Positions 9,019-18,335 of a DNA stretch of 44,169 bases are shown here, one piece after another. A program made the position numbers and the translations under genes. The DNA lies in NCBI RefSeq assembly GCF_001591565.1, contig NZ_BCVD01000016.1, forward strand, positions 1-44,169, written 5' to 3'. The notes beneath the pieces are model-generated. The model ran no database searches. It was not told where the DNA came from and saw nothing but the letters and a program-made list of their open reading frames with translations. The stretch's first letter is position 1, and every line of letters starts with the position of its first letter. This DNA is from Priestia flexa NBRC 15715. GTDB lineage: Bacteria; Bacillota; Bacilli; Bacillales; Bacillaceae_H.

Positions 9019-9531
9019 ATGAATTTTAAAGATTATATTACAATTGTACCTGACTGGCCAAAACCAGGTATTAAGTTTAAAGATATCTCAACATTAATGG
9101 ATAATGGTGAAGCGTATCGTGCAGCGACAGATGAAATCATGAAGTATGCAAAAGATAAAGAAATTGATATCATCGTTGGGCCTGAAGCACGTGGGTTTAT
9201 CGTTGGTTGTCCAGTTGCGTATGCGCTAGGTGTGGGCTTTGCACCAGTTCGTAAAGAAGGTAAATTACCTCGTGAGGTAATTAAAGTTGATTATGGCTTA
9301 GAATATGGAAAAGACGTATTAACAATCCATAAAGATGCAATTAAGCCAGGGCAACGCGTATTAATTACAGACGACTTATTAGCAACAGGTGGAACAATTG
9401 AAGCAACAATTAAACTAGTTGAAGAACTAGGCGGAGTAGTTGCTGGCATTGCGTTCCTTATTGAGTTATCATACTTAGATGGACGCGAAAAGCTAGAAGG
9501 ATACGACGTATTTACATTAATGACGTACTAA
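9019..9531 (+). CDS. apt: Adenine phosphoribosyltransferase
   Basis: A 170-residue type I phosphoribosyltransferase that salvages adenine with PRPP to AMP. The PRPP-binding loop is [13 protein letters not shown] (about residues 115-127). GPEARGF and the N-terminal [19 protein letters not shown] are diagnostic of Apt. GAGGAGG immediately after the recJ stop serves as ribosome site. Its position just before relA is conserved in Bacillus; adenine nucleotide salvage and (p)ppGpp metabolism are then neighbours, but a terminator and a new promoter separate them here. Confidence 0.97.
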   Translation: MNFKDYITIVPDWPKPGIKFKDISTLMDNGEAYRAATDEIMKYAKDKEIDIIVGPEARGFIVGCPVAYALGVGFAPVRKEGKLPREVIKVDYGLEYGKDVLTIHKDAIKPGQRVLITDDLLATGGTIEATIKLVEELGGVVAGIAFLIELSYLDGREKLEGYDVFTLMTY

Positions 9532-9556
9532 TGAACGGATTTATAATCAAACAGAG

Positions 9557-9586
9557 AAGTGCCTAAATGAATTAGGCGCTTTTTTG
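9557..9586 (+). terminator. Rho-independent terminator of recJ-apt
   Basis: A 10-bp stem (AAGTGCCTAA with TTAGGCGCTT, one G-T pair) and a 5-base loop, followed by a run of T. Confidence 0.85.
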
Positions 9587-9648
9587 TTTAATACGAAGAA
9601 AGCAAAAGATTGAAATGTGACTTTATTTGATAAATTATTACCAAAGAC

Positions 9649-9677
9649 TTTACATCTCTATTAATTTTCATGATAAT
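9649..9677 (+). promoter_or_regulatory. Sigma-A promoter of relA-dtd
   Basis: TTTACA (9649-9654), a 17-base spacer and GATAAT (9672-9677). The predicted transcript starts near 9684, about 40 bases before the relA start. Confidence 0.65.
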
Positions 9678-9724
9678 AGTTACAATATGAATTAATAAAA
9701 ATGCTAGTTGATAAAGGTGATTTC

Positions 9725-11923
9725 ATGGCAAATGAGCAAGTCCTAACAGCAGAACAGGTCATTGATAATTCGAGACGGTATTTGGATGAAGAGGATGTTG
9801 CGTTTGTTCAAGCAGCATATGATTTTGCAAAAGAAGCACATAAAGAGCAATATCGTAAATCAGGAGAACCGTATATCATTCATCCTATACAGGTTGCAGG
9901 GATTTTAGTTGATCTTGACATGGATCCAGCCACAATTGCAGCTGGATTCTTACACGATGTCGTTGAAGATACAGAGATAACGCTAAAAGATTTAGAGAAA
10001 GCTTTCAACTCAGAAGTTTCAATGTTAGTAGACGGTGTTACAAAACTTAGGAAAATTAAATATAAATCAAAAGAAGAGCAGCAGGCAGAAAACCATCGCA
10101 AAATGTTTGTTGCAATGGCACAAAATATTCGCGTTATTTTAATTAAGTTAGCCGACCGTTTGCATAATATGCGTACATTAAAGCATTTACCACAAGAGAA
10201 ACAGCGCCGCATTTCAAACGAAACGCTGGAGATTTTTGCACCGCTTGCTCATCGCTTGGGGATTTCAAAGATTAAGTGGGAGCTTGAAGACACAGCTCTG
10301 CGCTATTTAAATCCGCAGCAGTATTATCGAATTGTAAACTTGATGAAGAAAAAGCGAGCAGAGCGCGAACAGTACTTAGAAGAAGTTATTGATGAAGTAC
10401 GCGAGAACGTTGATGATGTGTCGATTAAAGTTGAGATTTCAGGTAGACCAAAGCATATCTATTCAATCTATCGCAAAATGGCCCTTCAAAATAAGCAGTT
10501 TAATGAAATCTATGATTTGCTTGCAGTGCGTATTATTGTAGACAGCATTAAAGATTGCTATGCGGTACTTGGTATTATCCACACCTGTTGGAAACCAATG
10601 CCTGGCCGCTTTAAAGATTATATTGCAATGCCAAAGCAAAATATGTATCAGTCTCTTCATACAACTGTTATTGGCCCAAAAGGCGATCCCTTGGAAGTTC
10701 AGATTCGTACTTTTGATATGCATCAAATTGCAGAGTATGGAATTGCTGCACATTGGGCTTATAAAGAAGGCAAGTCAACGGAACATGCATCTTTCGAAGA
10801 GAAGTTGACTTGGTTCCGCGAAATTTTAGAGTTCCAAAATGACGCTAATGATGCAGAAGAGTTCATGGAATCATTGAAAATTGACTTATTTTCGGACATG
10901 GTCTATATTTTTACGCCAAAAGGCGATGTGATTGAATTACCGTCTGGTTCAGTTCCGATTGACTTTGCATATCGCATTCACTCAGAAATTGGGAATAAAA
11001 CAATCGGTGCGAAAGTCAATGGAAAGATGGTCACGCTGGATTATCGTCTAAAAACGGGAGATATCATTGAAATTTTAACATCTAAGCATTCCTATGGACC
11101 AAGTAAAGATTGGCTGAAGCTTGCTCAAACATCTCAGGCAAAAAACAAGATACGTCAGTTCTTTAAGAAGCAAAGCCGAGATGAAAATATTGAAAAAGGC
11201 AAAGAGCTTGTTGAAAAAGAAATTCGTCAAATGGAATTTGACGTAAAAGAAGTATTAACAACCGATAATATTAAACGAGTAGCCGAAAAGTTTAACTTCT
11301 CAAATGAAGATGATATGTATGCAGCAATTGGATATAACGGTTTAACTGCTGCTCAGGTTGCGAATCGTTTGACAGAGAAATGGCGAAAGCAGCGTGATCA
11401 AGAGCAGGAAGTGCAGGTAGATGATCTGGCTCGAGATACGGCAGCGAAGCGTGTACGTCAGCATAAGCGCAAAGACTCTGGTGTTATTGTACCAGGTGTT
11501 GAAAATATGCTTATTCGTTTATCGAAATGCTGTAATCCAGTTCCTGGTGATGAGATTGTGGGATTCATTACAAAGGGTCGGGGAGTATCTGTTCACCGCG
11601 CAGACTGTTTAAATGTCCATACGGAGGATTCGGAAAATCGTTTAATTCCAGTTGAGTGGGAAACGCATATTAAAGAAGGTAAAGAATTTAACGTCGAGAT
11701 TGAGATATCTGGTTATGATCGTCGCGGCTTGTTAAACGAAGTGCTTCAAGCTGTCAATGAAACAAAAACCAATATTTCAGCCGTCTCTGGTCGATCGGAT
11801 CGAAATAAAATGGCAACCATTAATATGTCAATCTCTATTCATAACATTAGTCATCTTCATAAAGTTGTTGAACGAATTAAGCAAATTCGTGATATCTATT
11901 CGGTTCGTCGTATTATGCATTAA
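9725..11923 (+). CDS. relA: Bifunctional (p)ppGpp synthetase/hydrolase RelA (Rel)
   Basis: Long RelA/SpoT homologue, 732 residues, which makes (p)ppGpp from GTP/GDP and ATP on starved ribosomes and also hydrolyses it. Domains: HD hydrolase (about 25-200, with H53 and H77-D78), synthetase (about 240-350), TGS (about 390-450), helical and Cys-containing segment ([14 protein letters not shown]) and a C-terminal ACT domain. An intact HD motif argues for a bifunctional enzyme. The frame opens at ATG 9701, but AAAGGTGA (9713-9720) precedes ATG 9725, and [11 protein letters not shown] matches the B. subtilis N-terminus. dtd follows by 16 bases in the same operon. Confidence 0.97.
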   Translation: MANEQVLTAEQVIDNSRRYLDEEDVAFVQAAYDFAKEAHKEQYRKSGEPYIIHPIQVAGILVDLDMDPATIAAGFLHDVVEDTEITLKDLEKAFNSEVSMLVDGVTKLRKIKYKSKEEQQAENHRKMFVAMAQNIRVILIKLADRLHNMRTLKHLPQEKQRRISNETLEIFAPLAHRLGISKIKWELEDTALRYLNPQQYYRIVNLMKKKRAEREQYLEEVIDEVRENVDDVSIKVEISGRPKHIYSIYRKMALQNKQFNEIYDLLAVRIIVDSIKDCYAVLGIIHTCWKPMPGRFKDYIAMPKQNMYQSLHTTVIGPKGDPLEVQIRTFDMHQIAEYGIAAHWAYKEGKSTEHASFEEKLTWFREILEFQNDANDAEEFMESLKIDLFSDMVYIFTPKGDVIELPSGSVPIDFAYRIHSEIGNKTIGAKVNGKMVTLDYRLKTGDIIEILTSKHSYGPSKDWLKLAQTSQAKNKIRQFFKKQSRDENIEKGKELVEKEIRQMEFDVKEVLTTDNIKRVAEKFNFSNEDDMYAAIGYNGLTAAQVANRLTEKWRKQRDQEQEVQVDDLARDTAAKRVRQHKRKDSGVIVPGVENMLIRLSKCCNPVPGDEIVGFITKGRGVSVHRADCLNVHTEDSENRLIPVEWETHIKEGKEFNVEIEISGYDRRGLLNEVLQAVNETKTNISAVSGRSDRNKMATINMSISIHNISHLHKVVERIKQIRDIYSVRRIMH

Positions 11924-11939
11924 GAAAGGTACGTGAAGA

Positions 11940-12386
11940 ATGAAAGTTGTAGTGCAGCGTGCAAAAGAAGCAAATGTTACCGTTGAAGGTGAAGTCGTTG
12001 GTGAAATTAGCAAAGGCTTTATGCTCTTAGTAGGAGTTACGCATGAAGATGAAATGAAAGATGCGGATTACCTTGCAGATAAAATAGTCAACCTACGAGT
12101 GTTTGAAGACGAAACAGGAAAAATGAATCACTCATTGCTCGATATTGAAGGTGAAATTCTATCTGTTTCGCAGTTTACGTTATATGGTGATTGTCGAAAA
12201 GGAAGACGCCCAAATTTTATGGGAGCGGCAAAGCCAGACAAAGCGCTTACGCTGTATAATTATTTTAACGAGCAGCTAGAAAAAAAGGGAGTTCGTGTTC
12301 AAACCGGCTCGTTTGGAGCAATGATGGACGTTAGCTTCACCAATGATGGGCCTGTTACGTTAATTATTGAAAGCAAAGATAAATAA
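11940..12386 (+). CDS. dtd: D-aminoacyl-tRNA deacylase
   Basis: A 148-residue Dtd, which frees tRNA from wrongly attached D-amino acids (and glycine on tRNA-Ala). The two active-site signatures are [17 protein letters not shown] (around residues 77-93) and the Gly-Pro of TNDGPVTL near the C-terminus (about 136-140). It starts 16 bases downstream of relA with AAAGGT as ribosome site and ends the operon at a bidirectional terminator. The relA-dtd pairing is conserved in Bacillales. Confidence 0.96.
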   Translation: MKVVVQRAKEANVTVEGEVVGEISKGFMLLVGVTHEDEMKDADYLADKIVNLRVFEDETGKMNHSLLDIEGEILSVSQFTLYGDCRKGRRPNFMGAAKPDKALTLYNYFNEQLEKKGVRVQTGSFGAMMDVSFTNDGPVTLIIESKDK

Positions 12387-12392
12387 ATGATT

Positions 12393-12435
12393 AAAAAAGC
12401 GTCTGTTGCACCATGTGCAAACAGGCGCTTTTTCT
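12393..12435. terminator. Bidirectional terminator between dtd and the amidase gene
   Basis: A long stem (AAAAAAGCGTCTGTTGCA with TGCAAACAGGCGCTTTTT, one G-T pair and one bulged A) with A and T runs on either side serves both convergent genes. Confidence 0.85.
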
Positions 12436-13387
12436 ATTGTTGCTTGAAGTATTGCTGAATTCCTACGGCTACTTGGTGAGCGACTCTTCGCTGATACCCA
12501 ACGGAATTAATGTAGGTTTCCTCACGCTTATTACTTAAAAAACCTAGCTCTAATAAAATGCTTGGGCGCTTATTTTCACGCAGCACGTAGTAGTCTCCAA
12601 AACGCACTCCTTTGTCCTTTAAGTCACTGTGATGGACAAGTGAAGCGTGGACAGAGCCAGCTAGAATAGAGTCTTGGTTATCATGGTAAAAGTACGTGAT
12701 GAGTCCTGTTAAGTCAGGGTTAGCAACGCTGTTATAATGAATGCTAATATATAAATCAGCGCTGTTTGAAGCTAGAATACGATTGGACAGCTCTACATAT
12801 GAATCGTCTGTTCTTGTTAATTTTACGGTGGCACCATCGTTTTGAAGCTCTTCTTGTACGAAACGAGCAGTTCGGAGCGTTAAGTCCTTTTCATACGTAC
12901 CTTGTGTACCTATGGCCCCTTTATCTTTCCCACCGTGTCCGGGATCTAAAATGATGGTTTTCCCTTTTAAATAATCTGTAGGTGCGTTTTGGATAACAGG
13001 TGTAGATTTTAGCTCAATTTGCTGCTGTGGAGAGAGGTTGTTAAAGTCTAATAACGCTGTATGTGGTTTAGAAATCCAGCCTTCAAGGTCTTGAAATTGT
13101 ACAAAAAGCCAATTTCCCTGCTGATCTATAACGCTAACCCGATCATTTTGCTTAAGTGTTGCTGAAATGGAAAAAGCTAAACCTGGTCCTGTTCGAACAT
13201 GTAAGGTATCGGCTGTAACGATTCTAGGTGAAAAACTCGGAGATTCTGGCTCATCGAAGGAAGAGAGACAAACGAGTATGATAACAGACAACAAGAAATA
13301 AAGTTTAGATGAACGAAAAAAAGCGATACGTATCCCTCCTTTATCACAGACTAAGTAATTCGAGGTTGTGAAAAAAAATCCTTTCAT
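12434..13387 (-). CDS. N-acetylmuramoyl-L-alanine amidase with SH3 domain (YrvJ/LytH-like)
   Basis: A secreted cell-wall hydrolase. After a signal or anchor helix (about residues 28-43) come a bacterial SH3 domain (about 55-112) and an Amidase_3 domain (about 140-316) with zinc ligands H151 in DPGHGG, E166 in YEKD and H217 in SIHYNS, and the catalytic-site LLELGFLSN. Numbering is from ATG 13387. That ATG has no ribosome site, whereas a perfect AAAGGAGGG (13342-13334) lies in frame seven bases before an ATC codon (13327-13325). No ATG, GTG or TTG follows before the hydrophobic helix, so the true start may be that ATC, giving 297 residues. B. subtilis YrvJ is larger, so the symbol is left open. 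Confidence 0.85.
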   Translation of the reverse strand: MKGFFFTTSNYLVCDKGGIRIAFFRSSKLYFLLSVIILVCLSSFDEPESPSFSPRIVTADTLHVRTGPGLAFSISATLKQNDRVSVIDQQGNWLFVQFQDLEGWISKPHTALLDFNNLSPQQQIELKSTPVIQNAPTDYLKGKTIILDPGHGGKDKGAIGTQGTYEKDLTLRTARFVQEELQNDGATVKLTRTDDSYVELSNRILASNSADLYISIHYNSVANPDLTGLITYFYHDNQDSILAGSVHASLVHHSDLKDKGVRFGDYYVLRENKRPSILLELGFLSNKREETYINSVGYQRRVAHQVAVGIQQYFKQQ

Positions 13388-13468
13388 TTATGAAAGATGT
13401 CGACTTTTTTGGCAATGCTATAAAGAGCATATTTAGTGTGAAAGCACTTAGAAAGAAGGGATACGTAC

Positions 13469-13645
13469 ATGAAATTTAGTGATAAAGGAGAGCATTCCTT
13501 TCAACAAAATCAGTCGCTTTTCGGCATGCAGTTCCACGACTTCGTAGATAAAGAAAAGGATGCTTCGTCAATTGAATTAGCGTCTGAATTTGGTTTGTCG
13601 CTTCGAGATGTGCAAAAGCTTAGGAAACAGCTAAACCGCTCATAA
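13469..13645 (+). CDS. Small YrzK-like protein of unknown function
   Basis: A 58-residue open frame starting with MKFSDKGEHSFQQ and ending in LSLRDVQKLRKQLNRS. ATG 13469 is preceded by AAAGAAGGG (13452-13460) at eight bases. The C-terminal third (ASEFGLSLRDVQKLRKQL) reads like a short helix-turn-helix or sigma-factor-type segment, consistent with a small DNA-binding or adaptor protein, but this is only a resemblance. A short gene (yrzK) occupies the same place upstream of hisS in B. subtilis as far as I recall. It is divergent from the amidase, with matching 10-base sequences at the two translation starts. No terminator is evident before the hisS promoter 46 bases on. Confidence 0.7.
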   Translation: MKFSDKGEHSFQQNQSLFGMQFHDFVDKEKDASSIELASEFGLSLRDVQKLRKQLNRS

Positions 13646-13690
13646 TTCATTTCGTTTCCAACTTACCAATAATTTATGGCCGTGAAGTTC

Positions 13691-13719
13691 TTGACAACTG
13701 TTCATTTCATTCGTAATAT
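13691..13719 (+). promoter_or_regulatory. Sigma-A promoter of the hisS-aspS operon
   Basis: TTGACA (13691-13696), a 17-base spacer and TAATAT (13714-13719). The predicted start is near 13726, giving a 350-base leader that holds the T-box. Confidence 0.8.
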
Positions 13720-13725
13720 AGTAAA

Positions 13726-14037
13726 CAATTGCTATATTTTAACGAAAGGCTATTACATAGCTTAATTTTATATGAATAGAACCTATGATGAAGAAAAGTA
13801 ATTGAGATGACACATGGAGAGAGAAAAAATGCCTTGGGCTGAAAGCATTTTACATGATGACTCAATGAATGAACACTTCGGAGGTTTCGCTCTGAAAGCA
13901 CGGTTAGTAGGAGCTGAACGGTTTCGTACGTTAACGAATGAGTGGAAGTGTACAGCATGTATGCTTCAATTAGGGTGGTACCACGTGATTTAAACTCTCG
14001 TCCCTACTAGTTGCTAGTAGAGATGAGAGTTTTTTTG
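13726..14037 (+). promoter_or_regulatory. T-box riboswitch of hisS-aspS (His specifier)
   Basis: Leader with the conserved T-box sequence AGGGTGGTACCACG (13972-13985), followed by a terminator hairpin (13992-14010 with 14014-14033, ending in a T run). The Stem I region contains GAACACTTC, whose CAC (13874-13876) is the likely His specifier. T-box leaders read uncharged tRNA: the tRNA anticodon pairs with the specifier and its CCA end with the T-box bulge, which blocks the terminator. His starvation should therefore raise both hisS and aspS. The overlapping AAC (Asn) two bases upstream makes the specifier frame slightly uncertain. Confidence 0.93.
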
Positions 14038-14075
14038 TTATAGAAAATGAAGTTATAGGAGGCATATGACGCTTT

Positions 14076-15344
14076 ATGTCAGTTCAAATACCAAGAGGAA
14101 CTCAAGATATCTTACCAGGAAAAGTAGAATACTGGCAGTTTGTGGAGCAAAAAGCTCGTGAAATCTGTCGTGCATTTAACTACAAAGAAATTCGTACACC
14201 AATGTTTGAGCATACGGAGTTATTTCAGCGTGGTGTGGGAGAAACAACTGATATTGTTCAAAAAGAAATGTATACCTTCAAAGACCGAGGGGATAGAAGC
14301 TTAACGCTTCGTCCGGAAGGAACTGCTGCTGTTGGACGTTCTTACGTAACGCATAAAATGTTTGGAAATCCAAATCAACCAACGAAGCTTTTCTATATTG
14401 GTCCCATGTTCCGATATGAAAGACCGCAAGCAGGGCGCTTCCGCCAATTCGTTCAGTTTGGTGTTGAAGCTCTTGGAGTAAACGATCCAGCTATTGATGC
14501 AGAAGTGTTAGCGTTATTAATGAATTTTTACCAATCGCTAGGTTTAAAAAAGCTAAAGCTAGTTGTAAACAGCCTGGGAGATACGGAAAGTCGTCAAGCG
14601 CATCGCCAAGCGCTAATTGATCATTTCTCTCCGCGTATCGGTGAGTTTTGTAGCGATTGTCAAAATCGTTTGCACAAAAACCCACTTCGCATTTTAGATT
14701 GTAAGAAAGATCGTGACCATGAGCTTATGAACACAGCGCCGTCTATCTTAGAGTATTTAAATGACTATTCAAAAGAGTACTTCGAAAGCGTACAGCAATA
14801 CTTAACAGATTTAGATATTGAGTATGTCGTTGACCCAACGTTAGTTCGCGGATTAGATTACTACAATCACACAGCGTTTGAGTTAATGAGTGAAGCAGAT
14901 GGATTTGGTGCTATCACTACGCTATGTGGCGGAGGACGTTATAACGGACTTATTCAAGAAATTGGTGGACCTGAAACGCCAGGAATTGGGTTTGCTTTAA
15001 GTATTGAGCGCTTATTGTCAGCATTAGAAGCTGAAAACATTGAGCTTCCAGTTGAAAAAGGCATTGATTGCTATGTTGTAACACTTGGTGATGCAGCAAA
15101 AGCAAAATCAGTCGCGCTTGTTAATAAACTACGAAAAGCAGGATTTGTAGCAGAAAAAGATTATCAAGATAAAAAAGTAAAAGGTCAATTCAAATCAGCA
15201 GATCGTTTGGAAGCAAAATACGTAGTGGTCCTTGGTGATGATGAATTAGCTAAAGGCGTAGCCAACGTCAAAGATATGGCACTAGGCGAGCAAGAAGAAG
15301 TGAAGTTAGAAGAGCTAGTAGCTTACTTAGAGAACAAAGCTTAA
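14076..15344 (+). CDS. hisS: Histidyl-tRNA synthetase
   Basis: Class II aminoacyl-tRNA synthetase of 422 residues that charges tRNA-His. Visible signatures are the N-terminal [11 protein letters not shown], motif 2 [14 protein letters not shown] (about 112-125), the histidine-A motif [14 protein letters not shown] (about 257-270) and motif 3 [11 protein letters not shown] (about 306-316), then an anticodon-binding domain. The start at ATG 14076 is fixed by homology and by a TGA seven bases upstream in frame. The best ribosome site, AGGAGG (14057-14062), is 13 bases away, which is longer than usual; an ATG closer to it (14066) is out of frame. First gene of the T-box operon, followed by aspS after 12 bases. 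Confidence 0.97.
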   Translation: MSVQIPRGTQDILPGKVEYWQFVEQKAREICRAFNYKEIRTPMFEHTELFQRGVGETTDIVQKEMYTFKDRGDRSLTLRPEGTAAVGRSYVTHKMFGNPNQPTKLFYIGPMFRYERPQAGRFRQFVQFGVEALGVNDPAIDAEVLALLMNFYQSLGLKKLKLVVNSLGDTESRQAHRQALIDHFSPRIGEFCSDCQNRLHKNPLRILDCKKDRDHELMNTAPSILEYLNDYSKEYFESVQQYLTDLDIEYVVDPTLVRGLDYYNHTAFELMSEADGFGAITTLCGGGRYNGLIQEIGGPETPGIGFALSIERLLSALEAENIELPVEKGIDCYVVTLGDAAKAKSVALVNKLRKAGFVAEKDYQDKKVKGQFKSADRLEAKYVVVLGDDELAKGVANVKDMALGEQEEVKLEELVAYLENKA

Positions 15345-15356
15345 GGAGGAACAGTC

Positions 15357-17135
15357 ATGACAAAACGTTCATATTACTGTGGTGACGTAACGGAAACGGC
15401 CATTGGTGAAAAAGTATTGTTAAAAGGTTGGGTGCAAAAACGCCGTGATTTAGGAGGGTTAATCTTTATCGATTTACGTGATCGAGGAGGCTTAGTACAA
15501 GTCGTATTTAACCCTGAGGTATCACAAGAAGCGCTTGAAATTGCAGAAAACGTTCGTAACGAGTATGTATTACAAGTTGAGGGGAAAGTAGTCGGCAGAC
15601 AAGAAGGAACGATTAACCCGAACTTAAAAACAGGTAAAATCGAAATTCACGCTGAGCGTATTACGGTATTAAATGAAGCAAAGACGCCTCCATTTGCTCT
15701 TAATGATCAAACGGATGTATCAGAAGATGTTCGTTTAAAATATCGTTATTTAGATCTTCGTCGTCCAGAAATGTTTTCAACGTTAAAGATGAGAAGTGAC
15801 GTTACAAAAACAATTCGTAATTTCTTAGATGATAACGACTTCTTAGATGTAGAAACACCAATTCTAACAAAAAGTACGCCAGAAGGTGCTCGTGATTATC
15901 TTGTACCAAGCCGCGTGCACCCAGGTGAATTTTACGCGCTTCCGCAGTCGCCACAAATCTTTAAACAGCTGTTAATGGTAAGCGGCGTAGAGCGCTACTA
16001 TCAGATTGCGCGATGCTTCCGTGATGAAGATTTACGTGCTGATCGTCAACCTGAATTTACGCAAGTCGATATTGAAACTTCTTTCTTAACGCAAGAAGAA
16101 ATCATGACATTGACAGAAGAAATGATGTCAAAAGTGATGAAAAATGTAAAAGGATTAGATATTCAAACACCTTTTCCACGCATTTCTTATGATGAAGCAA
16201 TGAGTCGCTTTGGTTCTGATAAGCCAGATACGCGCTTTGCTATGGAGCTTGTCGATTTATCTGAGCTTGTAAAAGATTGCGGGTTTAAAGTGTTCAGTGC
16301 CGCGGTAGAAAGCGGTGGGCAAGTTAAAGCAATTAACGTTAAAGGAGCTGCGGGGAATTATTCTCGTAAAGATATCGATGCGTTAACAGATTTTGTGAAG
16401 ATTTACGGTGCGAAAGGTCTTGCATGGCTAAAAGTTGAAGCTGAAGGACTGAAAGGACCAATTAGTAAATTCTTTAACGAAGAAGAACAAGCGCAGTTTA
16501 TGAGCACGCTACAGGTTGAAGAAGGCGATTTATTATTATTTGTTGCAGATAAAAAATCAGTAGTGGCAGATGCATTAGGTGCGCTCCGATTAAAGCTGGC
16601 TAAAGAGCTTGGCCTAATTGATGAGTCACTATTTAACTTCCTGTGGGTAACAGATTGGCCACTTCTTGAGCATGATGAAGAAGAAGGTCGTTACTATGCA
16701 GCTCACCATCCGTTTACAATGCCGGTTCGTGAAGACTTACCACAGTTAGAAACGAATCCAGGTGCCGTTCGCGCTCAAGCGTATGATCTTGTTCTAAACG
16801 GCTATGAGCTTGGTGGTGGATCACTGCGTATTTATGAGCGTGACATTCAAGAACAAATGTTTAAAACGCTTGGCTTTACGCTTGAAGAAGCGCATGAACA
16901 ATTTGGTTTCTTACTTGAAGCATTTGAATACGGTACACCTCCTCACGGTGGAATTGCATTAGGACTTGATCGTCTTGTTATGCTGCTTGCTGGACGTACG
17001 AACCTTCGTGATACGATTGCATTCCCGAAAACAGCAAGTGCAAGCTGTCTACTAACAAACGCACCGGGTGAAGTAAGCGAAGCTCAGCTTGAGGAACTAA
17101 ATCTAGATATTCGAAAAGCAAAAACAGAAGCATAA
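15357..17135 (+). CDS. aspS: Aspartyl-tRNA synthetase
   Basis: Bacterial-type class IIb AspRS, 592 residues (B. subtilis 592): OB-fold anticodon domain (about 1-110, with [24 protein letters not shown]), catalytic core with [22 protein letters not shown] (motif 2), the bacterial GAD insertion (about 290-420) and motif 3 GIALGLDRL near residue 530. The ATG follows AAGGAGG that overlaps the hisS stop, so it is translated from the same mRNA and falls under the hisS T-box. I see no terminator between its stop and the 6S RNA promoter. Confidence 0.97.
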   Translation: MTKRSYYCGDVTETAIGEKVLLKGWVQKRRDLGGLIFIDLRDRGGLVQVVFNPEVSQEALEIAENVRNEYVLQVEGKVVGRQEGTINPNLKTGKIEIHAERITVLNEAKTPPFALNDQTDVSEDVRLKYRYLDLRRPEMFSTLKMRSDVTKTIRNFLDDNDFLDVETPILTKSTPEGARDYLVPSRVHPGEFYALPQSPQIFKQLLMVSGVERYYQIARCFRDEDLRADRQPEFTQVDIETSFLTQEEIMTLTEEMMSKVMKNVKGLDIQTPFPRISYDEAMSRFGSDKPDTRFAMELVDLSELVKDCGFKVFSAAVESGGQVKAINVKGAAGNYSRKDIDALTDFVKIYGAKGLAWLKVEAEGLKGPISKFFNEEEQAQFMSTLQVEEGDLLLFVADKKSVVADALGALRLKLAKELGLIDESLFNFLWVTDWPLLEHDEEEGRYYAAHHPFTMPVREDLPQLETNPGAVRAQAYDLVLNGYELGGGSLRIYERDIQEQMFKTLGFTLEEAHEQFGFLLEAFEYGTPPHGGIALGLDRLVMLLAGRTNLRDTIAFPKTASASCLLTNAPGEVSEAQLEELNLDIRKAKTEA

Positions 17136-17137
17136 TA

Positions 17138-17166
17138 TTGCAAAACAAAATCTTCTGTGATAAGAT
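17138..17166 (+). promoter_or_regulatory. Promoter of 6S RNA
   Basis: TTGCAA (17138-17143), a 17-base spacer and TAAGAT (17161-17166), starting two bases after the aspS stop codon. Predicted transcription start is near 17173. Confidence 0.65.
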
Positions 17167-17173
17167 ACTTTCA

Positions 17174-17367
17174 AGAACAATAGAGTCCTGATATGTTCGT
17201 CTTTACAACAGTTTTGACCGAACAATTTGTTGCTTGGGAACTCGGAGTTTTTATACAGCGTACATGCCTTTTCTAAGGACTTACAGTGTGTAAAACAGAG
17301 TACCCACCTGCCGAGAGCGGGTTCAAAACGAAAGCATTAAGACGGCATTATTGGGACTAGCCTACAT
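17174..17367 (+). ncRNA. bsrA: 6S RNA (6S-1 type, BsrA)
   Basis: About 190 bases between aspS and tcdA, the known position of 6S-1 RNA (bsrA) in B. subtilis. The closing stem pairs AGTCC (17184-17188) with GGACT (17354-17358). Segments such as AGTCCTGATATGTT, GGACTTACAGTGTGTAAAAC, CACCTGCCG and GGTTCAAAACG resemble B. subtilis 6S-1 as I remember it. 6S RNA mimics an open promoter, binds sigma-A RNA polymerase in stationary phase and is released by making a short product RNA. Mature ends are estimates; a precursor starting near 17173 is likely. Confidence 0.88.
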
Positions 17368-17402
17368 AAAAACCTTCTCTGTCGTATAGAGAAGGTTTTT
17401 TT
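17368..17402 (+). terminator. Terminator of 6S RNA
   Basis: A 13-bp stem (AAAAACCTTCTCT with AGAGAAGGTTTTT) around a 7-base loop, followed by T residues. Confidence 0.88.
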
Positions 17403-17434
17403 ATGAGTTTTAATACGTAAACCGATAGACATGC

Positions 17435-17462
17435 TTGCTTTTGAAGAAAAGTGTGTTATAGT
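17435..17462 (+). promoter_or_regulatory. Probable promoter of tcdA
   Basis: TTGCTT (17435-17440), a 16-base spacer and TATAGT (17457-17462), about 100 bases before the tcdA start. Confidence 0.5.
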
Positions 17463-17566
17463 CTAATTCGTATAAAATCATTATGCAAGCATTTGCGATG
17501 ATAGAAAAACTTGAAAAGTATACACTACTAAAAAGTGTTGAAATAGAAAGGCGGAGTGTTGAAACA

Positions 17567-18334
17567 ATGTTGCATCAATTTTCACGTAATGAACTAGCGA
17601 TTGGGAAAGATGGCTTAGCAACTTTAAAAGGGAGTACAGTAGCTATTTTAGGAATTGGAGGCGTTGGTTCGTTTTCGGCAGAGGCGCTTGCTCGTTCAGG
17701 TGTTGGACGATTAATTTTGGTTGATAAAGACGATGTGGATATCACAAACGTAAATCGTCAAATTCATGCTTTATTATCAACAGTAGGTAAACCTAAGGCA
17801 GATTTAATGCGCGATCGAATTCTTGATATTAATCCTGAGTGTGAAGTCATCTCGTTAAAAATGTTTTATACAGAAGAAACATATGAGCAGTTTTTTAGCT
17901 ATGAACCTGATTTTGTGGTTGATGCTTCTGATACTATTTCGTATAAAATTCATTTAATGAAAGAGTGTTTAAAGCGAAATATCCCGATAATCTCAAGCAT
18001 GGGCGCTGCTAATAAAATGGATCCAACGCGCTTTAAAATTGCTGATATTTCAAAAACTCATACGGACCCAATTGCGAAAGTCGTGCGTACGCGACTTCGT
18101 AAAGAAGGAGTTCGCAAAGGAATTAACGTTGTCTTTTCTGATGAAAGACCAATCGTCATTCGTGAAGAAATCCGTAAAGAAGTAGGAAACGATGCAGCGG
18201 AAATTCGCAAAGCCAAAATGCCACCATCATCAAATGCATTTGTTCCCTCTGTTGCAGGTTTAATCATGGCTGGACACGTCATTAATGAACTGCTAGCAGA
18301 CGTAACAATTAAGCGTGTTGGCGACGATAAGTAA
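17567..18334 (+). CDS. tcdA: tRNA threonylcarbamoyladenosine dehydratase (YrvM/TcdA)
   Basis: E1-like ThiF/MoeB superfamily enzyme of 255 residues that uses ATP to cyclise t6A37 of ANN-decoding tRNAs to ct6A. The nucleotide-binding GIGGVGS lies near residue 30, followed by the acidic strand end LVDKDDVDITNVNRQ and the VDASDTISYKIHL region. The frame is open 28 codons further upstream, but the start is set at ATG 17567: GGCGGAG (17550-17556) precedes it, and MLHQFSRNELAIGK is the family N-terminus. Monocistronic, convergent with rarA. Confidence 0.93.
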   Translation: MLHQFSRNELAIGKDGLATLKGSTVAILGIGGVGSFSAEALARSGVGRLILVDKDDVDITNVNRQIHALLSTVGKPKADLMRDRILDINPECEVISLKMFYTEETYEQFFSYEPDFVVDASDTISYKIHLMKECLKRNIPIISSMGAANKMDPTRFKIADISKTHTDPIAKVVRTRLRKEGVRKGINVVFSDERPIVIREEIRKEVGNDAAEIRKAKMPPSSNAFVPSVAGLIMAGHVINELLADVTIKRVGDDK

Positions 18335-18335
18335 T

